Below are positions 22,231-32,672 of a stretch of DNA of 64,000 bases, piece by piece. Made by a program: the position numbers and the translations under genes. The stretch lies in contig NC_045128.1 of assembly GCF_007655135.1 (NCBI RefSeq), positions 31,280,811 to 31,344,810 of the forward strand, read 5' to 3'. The notes beneath the pieces were generated by a model that made no database searches, was not told the DNA's origin, and saw only the letters and a program-made list of their open reading frames with translations. Numbering within the stretch: position 1 is the first letter of the stretch; each line of letters begins with the position of its first letter. The stretch comes from Punica granatum (taxonomy: Eukaryota; Streptophyta; Magnoliopsida; Myrtales; Lythraceae).

Positions 22231-23829
22231 TAATGGCCTGTTTGGTTTCATAGTAACATTCTAAAATTGTGATTTTGATTTTGAATGATGGTAATTTTGA
22301 CCGTTTGTTGGGAACATGTGGACCCCGCATTTCAGCAAAAGCGTTTGACCGAAAGTTAGGGTTTTACCCGGCCCCTACACAGCACCTTCCTTCACGAGCA
22401 TGCTCTGTAATCCGCCTCAGTCGGCCCCCCTCCTTCCCCCCGCCCCTCTTCCTTCTTTGATCGACAACGAAGCTGTTCAACCGAATCTTTCTACACCCGT
22501 CAGCTTCGCGTGCAATCGTGCCCCCTCCCCCAACTCTAGCGTCTCCTCCCTTGTCAGTTTAAGCAGCAAAGGCATTCGGCAAAATTCGGGCCCCTACCAC
22601 TGCCATCTCTTCTTAAAAGGGTCGATTGTGGTTTCACGGTTCCATACCCAAATCCATGGTAATTTCTCCGCCACATTTTGCTGCCAATAGAGTCATTGCA
22701 ATTCTATTTGATACTCTGTAAGGGTTAGGGTTGCATTTCACTTGTCTGCCGTGAGTAGAGGTCGCCTTGTTTTTGGCCGATTTTTTGCAAGGAATTTTGA
22801 GGAGTAGTGAGTTTGAATGGTTCTGCAATCGTGCATACTTACTGTGTCGATGTGGCCTGTTGATATCGAATTTTTGCAAAAAAATGGGGACAGTAGGCAG
22901 ATGGTAATCCTCAGCGCATTCCGCATTGTTGTCTGAGTTGATGTCCAAATGTGTGTTGGTCGATTTTCCTTGGGCAACAAACGGTGTGTTTGGAAAGTAT
23001 GGACGGTGCATGTTTGTGCTTGCCTGCTAACTGTTAATCAATGCCCTGTGTTGATCGATTTTTTGGCAACAAATTTGGGACTAATTTTGCTATCTGAGTT
23101 GATGTAGTTGATATGTGTTGGTCGATTTATCTAGGTCAACAAACTGATCATAAGAAATCGGGGAACGAGTATAGAGACAAGTTCCTATTTTGGATCGAAA
23201 AGGATGGCCCTCCATTGCTTGTTTCTTCCCTCAGTAAGCTAAGCTTTCTAGCTATATTAAGCTAGACTTTTCTAGCTAACCTGATTCCAAATATGATGTA
23301 TAAGTTTGATTAGGAAAAAGGCGACTCCACTACCCACCATGTAGTTATATACTTTGATTTTGAGCAAGCCAGAGGGCTTTTGCATTTTGGTGCCTTTTTC
23401 TGCCGACTTTTCTGCCGAGTTTTTATCAGGTCATCTTCCCTGTTGACTGTGTATATGTTGCCTGTGCTGCTCGATTTTTTGTAAGAGGATTTGGCACAGA
23501 AATTTCCTTCGAATGGTTGTACATCGAAATTACTGGCGCCTTTGTTTGTTGGTTGCTGGCTGCCATTTCTGTTTCTTACGCTAAGCTGCATATTATTCTT
23601 TACATTGGTGCCTCTGATTGAATGATATTGTTGCTGCATTAGAACATAATGTGCTTGTGGCCTCGCTGTGGCATTCTTTCCTTGCATTTATCTATCAATG
23701 CCTTTAGTCCGTAATACACCTTCAATTCATAGATTCTACATGTCTTGCATGTATGAGTGTGTATTTGCCTAGTTAACCTTTACTGTTGTATGTGCATTAT
23801 TAAGTTATCGGTACTTCTCTGCAACTGAG

Positions 23830-24832
23830 ATGGCTCCCAAGGGTGATGGCATAGTTGAGTGGACAGACGAGCTTGAGAGTGCTTTCGTTGACATTATGGT
23901 CGATATATTCCAAAGGACGCATACATCAAGTTGGAAAATGAAGGACTGGGAGCAGATAAGTAAGGAACTGGAAGAGAAATTCCCAGGTGTGATTCTTGGC
24001 GCCGACAAGGTCAAAACAAAAGCACAAAGGATGAAGACACAGTACACACAATTCACAGAGTTGATTCAGCACACAGGAGTAGGTTGGGATGCGCCGACTA
24101 ACACCGTGAAAGCGAATCCTGATATTTGGGACAAGTTTATCAAGGTACTGTACCGCTTACTCTTTCTTTAAAGTTGCCTATTGAACGCAAAGTCGTTGTT
24201 ACTAAGTATTACATGTGTATAACGTGTAGAGGCACAATAACTTCAGGACTTTTCGGTCAAAAGGATGCAAGCATTATGAGGCCTTGCAACTGATATACAA
24301 AACATCGTCAGCAACAGGGGGCCTACGAATTTCGTCAACCGACCCACCTCATAGCCCCCGATCCTATGCATGCATAGAAGAGGAATTTCTATCATTACGG
24401 AACAGCCGTGGCAAAGAGCCTATCGATCTTGCAGAGGGATTTGGCGACAGTGATGACCCAATTGATGAAGCTGAGGAACCTGTTGTCACAAGGTCGCGGC
24501 GATGCGTGAGAAAGAGAGGTTCAAACAACAAGTCGCAGTTGCAGGAGTTGATCGACTTGTACAAGGAAAGTAAGGTGAAGAAGGACAAAGCGAAAAATTC
24601 TACCCCTCCGGAGTCAAAGAAGAGCAAGTCAGTGACGAGCCCAGAGAAACCAGCACAGAACAGCATTGGAGAAGCCATGGTAATCCTCAATCAAATGAGG
24701 GGAACAATTTCTGTACAGGAGTATCTGGCCGGTACAGCACGTATTACGGAGGATGAACGATGGCGACAGGCGTTCATTTGGATGTACGATGAAGCTAGGC
24801 GCGAATGGTTGCACAACCTTGTTCATCCTTGA
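23830..24832 (+). CDS. Harbinger ORF1: Myb/SANT-like DNA-binding protein
   Basis: Two exons, 23830-24144 and 24230-24832, with an 85-bp GT-AG intron; the joined frame codes for 305 residues. Residues about 9-105 form a Myb/SANT-like domain of the type shared with plant trihelix and Harbinger proteins (EWTDELESAFVDIMVD, then GADKVKTKAQRMKTQY and NPDIWDKFIK). The middle is acidic and serine/arginine-rich. A basic segment (VTRSRRCVRKRG) could be a nuclear signal, and a C-terminal helix-rich part ends in WMYDEARREWLHN. In this superfamily the Myb-like protein helps the transposase enter the nucleus and bind transposon ends. The splice is inferred from the frame and consensus sites. No lesion is visible. 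Confidence 0.88.
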
Positions 24833-25061
24833 ACAACCGACATTTTCTCCTCATATGTGTTTGTTACTTTCGGTTTTTTCTGTTATGACATTAACCAAAC
24901 CCTTGTTTTCCTTTACTGTTATGTTTGAACATGATTGTCTTTGATAATGCATTGACTATGTGTTTGAAATGTTATTCCCTTCGTCAATTCGTGCTATTTG
25001 TTGATAATCTATCATGTTAACGTTTGTTTATTCAGCTCGTCACCTTCAACGGAAGAGGATT

Positions 25062-26466
25062 ATGGCAAGCTATGCGAACTCAATGCGATATGATAATTCA
25101 TCCAGCGATGATGATGACAGCAGCGTAGATGATTTGCCCGTCCCTTTGGCGATCCACGATGCAATGTCTGAACAGCAAGTCCCCCGTGCACGTCCTTGTA
25201 GAACGTCGGCACTACGAGGCAGTGAGTACATTAACGAAGTGCTTTCAAATGACACAAGATGTTACGAGAATTTCAGGATGGACCCTCACGTATTTCATAA
25301 TTTGTGCGATACATTAAGAGCAAACTGTGGCATTCGAAATACAAGGAAAGGTATGATCGTCGAGGAGATGCTTGGAATGTTCTTATTGATAGTTGCACAT
25401 AGCACTCGATATGCCGTTGTTGCTGAACGCTTTCAGCATTCTAAGGAGACGGTCTCACGAGCATTCAATTTAATACTTTAAGGACTTCATTCGTTAGTGC
25501 CAACGTACATAAGACCGAGGAACGTTGAGGAGCAGCCTGAAATTCGCGGATGCCAACAATGGTATCCATTTTTTAGGGTAATTATCGTACAACTGTCGGA
25601 ATTAACTTCTATTCTTTTATTACATGTATTGTAATTCGTATCGATTTTTATTATTACTGCAGTATTGCATCGGGGCAATTGATGGGACTCATGTTAAAGC
25701 TATTATGCCAGCTTCGGTGAGAGGCGCGTATCGCGATCGAAACGGTGACATAACGCAAAATGTTCTTGCTGTTTGTTCCCATCAAATGATATTCACTTAT
25801 GTCATGACCGGATGGGAGGGTTCGGCACACGACTCTAGAATTCTTGCTGATGCCGCAACGTTACCGACATTCCCTGCACCACAAGGCGGTAAGTTGTTAC
25901 TTACCATATACCATGTTCTCTTGTTAAGCTCTTCTGTATTTCGATAAACATATGGAACATCAGATATATACATTATTTGTTTTTGTCTGCACGCAGAACA
26001 ATATTATGTAGTTGATGCGGGCTTCCCAAATGTGCCCGGTTATTTGGCCCCTTACAAAGGACAACGGTATCACCGCAGTGACTTCAATAATGACAATCCT
26101 CCAACGACGATGGAAGAGTTGTTTAATCAACGTCACGCATCCGTTCGTAACGTAATAGAACAGTGCTTCGGTGTCGTGAAGAACAGATTTGGAATATTAC
26201 GGGAAATGTCAAACTTCAGACCGCGTCGTCGAGGAAAAATTGTGCTTGCCTGCTTTATGTTGCATAATTTCATTCGGATTAATAGTTATCGCGATAGCTT
26301 ATTTGAGGAGTATGGTGATGCGTGGCAATATTATGATGAATTTCGTAATCCGCCTCAACAAAATGGAATCCGAAATGATATTGACATGAACAGTAGGGAG
26401 ATGGATATCGTACGTGACCGTATTGCATATCAAATTTGGCATGTTGAAAGAGGACGAGTCTATTAG
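25062..26466 (+). pseudogene. Harbinger DDE transposase with a single in-frame stop
   Basis: Three exons fit: 25062-25577, 25663-25888 and 25997-26466, with GT-AG introns of 85 and 108 bp, giving a 403-codon frame. Residues 5-60 are acidic and low complexity; about 75-165 hold the helix-turn-helix-like region (FHNLCDTLR...HSKETVSRAFN). The catalytic residues appear to be D179 (IGAIDGTH), D229 (GSAHDSRIL) and E302 (RNVIEQCFGVVKNRF), all present. A TAA at 25479-25481 (codon 140) interrupts the frame just after AFNLIL; the frame continues undisturbed on both sides. This single stop should abolish a full-length product. The protein would cut and paste the element at TTA/TAA sites. Confidence 0.9.
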
Positions 26467-26653
26467 TATGTACAAGAACGGGTGGAGTTGAGAATTAATA
26501 GTAATGGAATTGTATTATAAAGGAGTGAAATGTAATATTTATGTGTGGAACCCACCTTTATTGACTTTTGATGTGTTGTTTTGTTTTGTAGTGGATAGAG
26601 TTGAATTAGAATTGTGATTTTAAGATTGTATTGTGAAACCAAACACCACCTAA

Positions 26654-26965
26654 ATCGCCAAAGAAATCATATTAACTGAAGATTCTTGTCTATTCGATCA
26701 ACTGAGTCAGCACTAGGGGAGGTTGGAGAGAAGCATGAGTGAGAAAACAGAGGAATGGGACTGTTCCGTTGTTTTAGGAATTGGTTCCCCCCCCGCCCGT
26801 TCTGTCTTTTAGTAATGTCTTGCTTTTTCTTTTTCTTTTTCTTTTTTTTCCGTCCCACTTTTAGTAATTTTACGTACATGTCTCCAAAGCAGAAGTTAGT
26901 TAATGCACTTTAATCTAATTGATGTTATTTATTTGCCGGAAAGTAAGCTTCTTAAAGCAAGAACG
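26654..26965 (+). pseudogene. 3' part of copy 1 of the short peptide gene, displaced by the transposon
   Basis: Text such as GATCAACTGAGTCAGCA, AGAGAAGCATGAGTGAGAAA and TTCTGTCTTTTAGTA matches the 3' flank of the copy at 30010-30237 (about 30460-30640), in the same order and strand. Together with 21932-22230 it reconstitutes one gene-sized unit interrupted at TAA by the Harbinger element. The part after about 26880 (CAGAAGTTAGTTAATG, TTGATGTTATTTATT) also matches about 54760-54800. Confidence 0.7.
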
Positions 26966-28863
26966 AGAAAATAGTTAATTGATGTTATTTATTCGGGCCA
27001 CATGCTTTTTTTTTTTAATAACGAATGATCTCCGAGTTTTGATCGACCATTTATTTGTGTTTTTTTTAATATCGAAAGGTATTCAAATTTTAATAGACCA
27101 TGTCCCATGACTCATGAACGCTTTACAAGTTCAGGAAAAATTATAGTTCGGTCGTGTGCTTCTTTTTTATAATTAACAATGAAGTTCGTTTGATTTTTGG
27201 CCGACTATTCCCTTTGACTCCCATGAAAATCCTACAAATTCAATGGACATATTATAATTCGCCCACATATAAGTACAAAGTGCCTCGATAAGGAGTATTA
27301 ATCTTGCATAATTTAGGATGAATCTAAACATTTTTTTCATCATTATTTTTACTACTTTTTCCCATTTTCTTAATTGATTCTTAAAGTATTTTCTCTCATT
27401 TTCGTAGGTATAGAGGAGAATATGCATGTGCCTTGCGTGGTAATATAAAAAATTATTTAAGAAAAATATCATTATAATAATTTTTGACAAAAAAATAATG
27501 ATTGATTTAACGTCATAAATAAAATTATATTGATACATCACTAGAATAAGTAAAAATTAGGTTATACGTTGAAAAGTGGCTCAATAAGGAGTAACATCGA
27601 GTTTTCTTTCTTATTGAACTATGTGTTCTAGGCTAATATGGGTGCTAAAAAAGAGGGACTTTCTTATTTCTTTGAAAATTAATGAATTAAATTGATTACA
27701 TATATGATTTCTTGAGATTTCATAACCTCGTCTAAGTGGAAGGTAGATAGCGAGGGAGGCCCACCCGAGCTCCCCCAATATCCCTCTTACTTTTTTTTTA
27801 AAGGGTTTTAAGGTACCAAATTGTTGGATGAAATAGAACTTAATGTACTAAATTGATGGGAAAAATTCTTGGTGCACCAAATAGATGGCAAAAGAAAAAC
27901 TTCATGTATCAAACTGATAAGTTTCTCTTTTTAAAATTGCCAATACTCCGTCATTTTGGTCATATGGGTTTTTTATTAATTTTTTTGACGTCGTTGTAGG
28001 GCACCGCATCACAATTAAGTCACTGAAACTTGGCGGTTGGCACAACAACTTGACGGTTGGGCATTTTGATGGATGGAATGAAACTTTATGTATCAAATTA
28101 ATAGAAAAAAAATTGTGTATCAAATTGTCAACAAGAAACAACTTTGTGGATCAAAATGATAGTTTTTCTCTATTTTTTTTAAAGAAATTAATTATTTTAC
28201 TCGATGTCATAACTAGTTCTCGAAACTACGGTGACTATTTCCTGAATTTAAAAGATTGTCATTGCTCCCTTATTTTATATATTATATAGAATAGACGATA
28301 TTAAGGAAGAACTAACTAAGCACGTGGATGATAAGTACTTGGCCGTGGACTTGAAAACCTCCTATTTGCCAATAGAAATGTTGGCCTACTTTCGCGCCAT
28401 ATATATCGTGTAACCCTTTTAGTGTGTTGATGGAATATTATAGAAAATTCATATTGCCCTATGATAGAAATAGAATTTGAAAGGGAATTATTTTGATTCA
28501 ACCATCTTTTTTTCCACTTGATTAGTTGAATTTTCTATTTTGGATACTAATTAATCACAAAATATGCCCAGTAATTTTTATTTCTTTTATGCGATTCAAG
28601 AGTAGTAACAATTCCATAAATTTATGGAGTTCAAAAAAGAATCTTTCCATTAGCGATACTATGATCTCGCAATGTGCATGATCAATACAGCTATATTTAT
28701 AGGTGTATATATATTGTTGCCTTAACATGACTATCCATGAAGCTCCACCCTCCATTATCCACATATATTGATGCCGTGCCAAGTGTAGGAGTTAGATGTG
28801 GACTTGGATACCCTGTTTATATGTGCTTCCTTGAGATAGAATTCAATTGCCAATGCTACATCG

Positions 28864-28897
<34 letters not shown>

Positions 28898-29690
28898 GGG
28901 GAAGTTGACTCCAACTGGCTGATCGACCAGCCCGCAAGCTATTCCATTTTCTTTTATTATCTGCTATCGATTATGTTCTAAATGCTATATATATGTGTAT
29001 ATGACAAATCTCGAACCATCGAGCAGCCTGAAATGAACCTAAAAGCGTTCTGACTCATCATCTCTCGATCATACCCCCCGTTATCAGGTCCTTGTTCTTG
29101 GACTAATAGATCTGGTAAAAAAAAAATCCGAATTGATAAAACTCAAGCCATCATATGCCCAATTGCTCGAACTTTAGTCGAAGCTGCTCTCTATCTACAG
29201 TCGGATTGAATAGCCTGCTCAGGAATTTTTGGGATCGAAGCTTTAGATGATTCGGGTAAAATTACAAATAGCATATAAGCAGGATTAATTGCGGGAAGAA
29301 ACTCCCGTCCCGCACCAATCTGCCGGTCAATTTCTGTCCTAATAAGTCAGTGAGCCGTGTCCCGTCCAGTCCCGCTCCCTTCGTCCGCCACGAAGACGGT
29401 TTTCGTAATTTTCATGAAAAAGCCTGAAAGATTCGGCCACCAACCGTATAATAAAGAACATACCCATATCCTTATCCCCTCTTTTTTTTTAATCCTTCTC
29501 GGAAAAGGTTTCTCTTTTTTTTTTAATTCGAAATGTCCAGATTTCGCCCGATTAATTCTCGAAATTTTGTGAACGCTCAGCGGCGTACAGAGCGGATAAT
29601 CACGCCAAAAACGCTCCAATAACCCAAGGAAATTCGAATTCAAAATCAAGTATAAATTTAAATATACTTTAATCACCGGATCAAATCCAT
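26966..29690. other. Intergenic DNA with degenerate transposon-like repeats
   Basis: No gene is supported. Around 27820-28180 phrases such as CTTCATGTATCAAACTGATA and CTTTATGTATCAAATTAATA occur repeatedly, as in non-autonomous MULE-type repeats, but I cannot define ends. A TA microsatellite lies at 28865-28895. Confidence 0.5.
28865..28895. repeat. (TA)n microsatellite
   Basis: About 15 TA dinucleotides in uninterrupted succession. Confidence 0.95.
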
Positions 29691-29769
29691 TCGGATTAAA
29701 ATTTCCCTTTCTCGGAATATCTAAATCATATCCTTTGTTTATTTACCCAAAAATGCTGACGGGTTGGGT

Positions 29770-29810
29770 GATGTCAGCCTTTTGCTTGGGGGCATGATGA
29801 CGTCAGCCTT
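29770..29810 (+). promoter_or_regulatory. Repeated TGACG/bZIP-type site upstream of copy 2
   Basis: Two near-identical blocks, GTGATGTCAGCCTTTTGCTT and ATGATGACGTCAGCCTTTTT, lie about 210-240 bp before the ATG of copy 2. The second contains the palindrome TGACGTCA (29798-29805), a classic bZIP (TGA/CREB-type) site. Its role here is inferred from sequence only. Confidence 0.45.
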
Positions 29811-30009
29811 TTTCTTTACGGCACTCATTGAATGCTCTCTCGGAGCGCCTGCATATCATTCCCACACCTCTCCGCATTTTCTTCAATTAACGCCCGCCCT
29901 CGCCCTCTCGCCCTCTTGCCCTCTTGCTCTCTCTCTGTCTCCCCCTTCCCTGTCTCATGCTCATTGCTTTTGCTCTGATTCGATTCAGGGAGATCAATCA
30001 GAAAAAGTA

Positions 30010-30237
30010 ATGGGGAATGCAGCAGAGGTGACAAAGCCAAATCGGAAGCCGAAAGCAAGGCTTCCCCCGAGGAGAGGCCAGATCAAAGTCAGGATCTTTA
30101 AGCTCTTCTCTGAGGAACTCCGACGCTTCTTTCTCTGTTCGTCTCCGGTGGCGGCTCCGGCTCTGAGGGAGACCTCGCCTCGCAGTCGCAGTCGCAGCTC
30201 CAAAGTGGGCCCTGTGTCCACGCACCCGAACAGATAA
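30010..30237 (+). CDS. Copy 2 of the short basic RLPP-RGQIK peptide gene (75 aa, intact)
   Basis: The frame opens with MGNAAEVTK and carries the family core KARLPPRRGQIKVRIFKLF at residues 15-33. A Ser/Arg-rich tail follows (SRSRSSKVG) and is not shared with the shorter copies. The start is chosen because MGN followed by a K/P-rich stretch is shared with the copies at 31153 and 53764, and A-rich sequence precedes each ATG. There is no signal peptide or membrane segment; the protein is strongly basic. Upstream 200 bp are C/T-rich like a plant 5' leader. I recall short plant proteins with a similar P-P-[KR]-R-G-Q-I-K core but cannot name the family or function. Function unknown. Conservation of this frame between diverged copies is the main evidence that it is real. 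Confidence 0.65.
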   Translation: MGNAAEVTKPNRKPKARLPPRRGQIKVRIFKLFSEELRRFFLCSSPVAAPALRETSPRSRSRSSKVGPVSTHPNR

Positions 30238-30720
30238 CGATCGTTGGTCCCACTTCGAAAATCCCGGCCAGTCTCGAACCATTTTTAGTTGCTTCAGTTA
30301 CTGTAAAATTTGCTAGTAGAGTTAAAACCAGAGTGTCCTTTTTTCTTGTTCGATGACTTTCTTCATGTCGAAGTAGAAGCGGATTCAAGATTGTCAAGTC
30401 GTCGACGGAGAAACGAAATAAACTGAAGGTTTTTGGCGGGCGGATGGGAACTTCCATATGATCAACTGGGTCGGCAGCAGGGGAGTTTTCAGAGAAGCAT
30501 GGGTGAGAAAACAGAGGGAGGGAGGATCTTTCAAATTCAGACATTTCAGTTAATGTTACTGTTTTGTTGTTTTAAGGATTTGTGTTTTTGTTCTCTGTCT
30601 GTCTTTTAGTATTTGTCCACTACATGTCTTCGAAGGTAGGAAGTGAAGTTATTGCGTCTCTAGTTGATGATGTTATTTGTTTGCACAGTCGCCATCAGAA
30701 GTTATGCTCTTTGAAGCAAA
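30238..30720 (+). other. 3' flank (probable 3' UTR) of copy 2
   Basis: This stretch is conserved with 26654-26880 (copy 1) and with about 54480-54800 (remnant 7). Blocks include ATGATCAACTGGGTCGGCAGC, GCATGGGTGAGAAAACAGAGG and TGTCTGTCTTTTAGTA. Conservation between dispersed copies implies the duplicated unit extends at least 480 bp beyond the stop codon. Confidence 0.55.
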
Positions 30721-31006
30721 AAAAAAAAAGAAGAAGAAAAACATTGGAGGTCCCCTCTGTTTATATGTTTTCCGATTTTCCAGAATCGGAAGATATTATA
30801 AACATGGGCACTGCTAATGTCAAAAGAGGACTAAAGAAAGAAAATGTTCATAGAAAGATGTCCAATCTAATAACACTCATCAATCAAGAATCAAAATGAT
30901 CCCAGTTCGATTCTTACCAGTGGAATAATATTCGGTGTCCTCATCCTCATTTCTCCTATTTCCAGCTAGATTCATGCTTTCGTTTTGGAAAAAAAAGAAA
31001 GTGAAA

Positions 31007-31153
31007 TCAGTGATGAAAAATATCGGCCATTGAGGAGGAACAGAAAGGGACAAGAGTCTCCAGGAAGAGGTTGAAGATCTTAACTTTGATCTGACCTCTC
31101 TTCGGGGGGAGCCTGGCCGTCGGGTTCTTCTGGGTTGTCCCACCATTTCCCAT
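31007..31153 (-). CDS. Copy 3 of the short basic RLPP-RGQIK peptide gene (48 aa, intact)
   Basis: On the minus strand the frame starts MGNGGTTQKNPTARLPP and continues with KRGQIKVKIFNLFLETL before ending 48 codons later. The core occupies residues 14-30. The MGNGGT start fits an N-myristoylation consensus (Gly2, Thr6); that is inference. The A-rich context AAAGAAATGGG before and at the ATG is shared with copies 4 and 5. About 105 bp upstream of the ATG the leader is cut by a copia LTR (31259), so the original promoter now lies beyond 46324. It was the minus-strand partner of a head-to-head pair with copy 4. A second frame shifted by one (starting at 31146) is also open but is not conserved in copies 2 and 5. 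Function unknown. Confidence 0.62.
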   Translation of the reverse strand: MGNGGTTQKNPTARLPPKRGQIKVKIFNLFLETLVPFCSSSMADIFHH

Positions 31154-31258
31154 TTCTTTTGCTTAGACTAAGAACAGAGCGGAGTCAAAACTTAAAAGGA
31201 AGAAACCAGAGAGACAAAGAGAGGGAGAGGAAGAGAGAGAGAGAGTTGTGGATTGAAG
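31154..31258 (-). promoter_or_regulatory. Remaining 5' leader of copy 3
   Basis: Read on the minus strand this is C/T-rich leader sequence beginning CTTCAATCCACAACTCTCTC and passing through CTGGTTTCTTCCTTTTAAG. It is almost identical to the leader of copy 4 (about 46919-47020). The copia element interrupts it at its distal end; TGAAG at 31254-31258 is one half of that element's target duplication. Confidence 0.7.
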
Positions 31259-31305
31259 TGTTGGGGTTAGGGATGTAATCAACCAAACAATAACGCAGCG
31301 ATTAA
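31259..31305 (-). repeat. Distal 47 bp of the copia 3' LTR, cut off by the Athila insertion
   Basis: TGTTGGGGTTAGGGATGTAA onward matches 45618-45664 with one difference. The rest of this LTR resumes at 40921. Confidence 0.97.
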
Positions 31306-32558
31306 TGATAAGGGCATATTATACTCATATTTTATTGTGCAATTCATGTTAAATTATTATTAATTTTATAGAAATTATAAGAAGTCGGTGCTTAATTATG
31401 TGTAATTTGATATTGTAGGTCTTTGAGGACTTAGATGGAATTACGAGCAATATTGAGGAGTTTTGCGCAATTTGGAGCCAGCATATATCTTTCGGAAATC
31501 TTTTTTTTGTTGTGGATATAAATACTCCTCATAACAAGATTAGGAAACCCTAGGGGGGGAGCCATCTTTCACCATTCTTTTAACCTAGAGAGTTTTTGGA
31601 GAGGGTCTTGTCTGGAGCCGTCACCTGGATCAATTGATTTGAAGCGAAGAATTGTGGAAGAGATAATTCCTTAAAGGAATTGTTGGGTTTTTGTTTTAGG
31701 ATTCAATATCTTGAGTTTACTGCTGAATATGAATTCTATTGCAATGACTCCTTGGAATTATAATTGTGTTTTCAATTCCATGATATTTTAAGCTTCTTTT
31801 GTGGGAATATGATGAAACCCTAGGTAGCTAATATGATGATTGTCGCCATGTTATAGGATTAATAGATGTGTTGATGATTCATGATTGCAATTCCTATAAT
31901 TTCAATTTTAATTCTTAATTGGTTATAATTGTTAGAAACACTATTGATACGGGAGTTGATATAGTGTTTGTTAGGAATTCTTGATTAGACTAATTAGTTA
32001 AATGCGATAGCTGCGTTAATTAGTTTAATTAGAGATTATCCAGGGATTAATGTAATGTTTCTAGTTAGTTATTCGCTAAGACATTAGGGATAATTAATTT
32101 AGGGCATTAGACAATCATAGCACTGGAAGGTGTATGATTATAATTTAGAGTCCACTATTAATTAGAGATGCGGGAGCTGATTGATTAATTAGAGGTTTAA
32201 GACTTTAATTTTAAAGGCTTGATAAACTCACTTGAATAATCACATAGCTATCAGTCTATATAACATGATGGCAATCTGATTAGTGAAACTAGGGTGGATT
32301 CTGTTTTTCCCACTTTCAATTGATATATTTTCGTACAATTCTCTTTCTGCTCTTTGTGACGATTTAGGTTGATTAGTAGTTAATTAGTTAATTCTCTTAA
32401 TTTGATTGCTTAGATAATAATAGAATCTAATATAGGTTTAGTACTTAATTAATCCTTGTGGGATCGACACTCTATTCATCACTATATTACTTGATCTGAC
32501 CCAATACACTTGCTGGTAGAATTTGAGCTTATTTTTATATATATTTGCAAAGGGATCA
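31306..32558 (+). repeat. 5' LTR of the Athila-type element
   Basis: Begins TGATAAGGGCATATTATAC and ends GCAAAGGGATCA. A TATA box, TATAAATA, is at 31517-31524. The promoter of the genomic RNA should lie here. Confidence 0.97.
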
Positions 32559-32564
32559 AGTTTT

Positions 32565-32582
32565 TGGCGCCGTTGCCGGGGA
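32565..32582 (+). other. Primer-binding site, tRNA-Asp type
   Basis: TGGCGCCGTTGCCGGGGA lies six bases after the 5' LTR and is complementary to the 3' end of plant tRNA-Asp, the primer known for Athila elements. Confidence 0.93.
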
Positions 32583-32672
32583 TTAACTTAATATTAGACC
32601 ACCTTTAGTTCTATTGTTAATTTAGGCGCACTTTACTGTGTGTTTATTTCTTGTTCTCTTTGCAGGTATTCT

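Larger units (their letters stand above)
22234..26650 (+). mobile_element. PIF/Harbinger DNA transposon, nearly complete (4.4 kb)
   Basis: Flanked by TAA on both sides (22231-22233 and 26651-26653), the 3-bp duplication typical of this superfamily. The ends are TGGCCTGTTTGGTTTCA and, inverted on the right, GGTGGTGTTTGGTTTCA. It carries the two genes expected, a Myb/SANT-like protein and a DDE transposase, both forward. The 1.6 kb between the left end and the first gene is noncoding and contains three copies of a phrase like GTGTTGGTCGATTT near 22960-23130. The element interrupts copy 1 of the short peptide gene in its 3' region. The transposase has one premature stop, so this copy is probably not autonomous. 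Confidence 0.93.

Noticed and set aside
24145..24229. Frameshift between two halves of the Myb-like gene
   Set aside because: The break has GT and AG ends and the flanking exons join in frame, so it is an intron.
29764..30009. N-terminal extension of copy 2 (82 more codons)
   Set aside because: Upstream part is C/T-rich leader without similarity to other copies; the MGN start is the one shared by the family.
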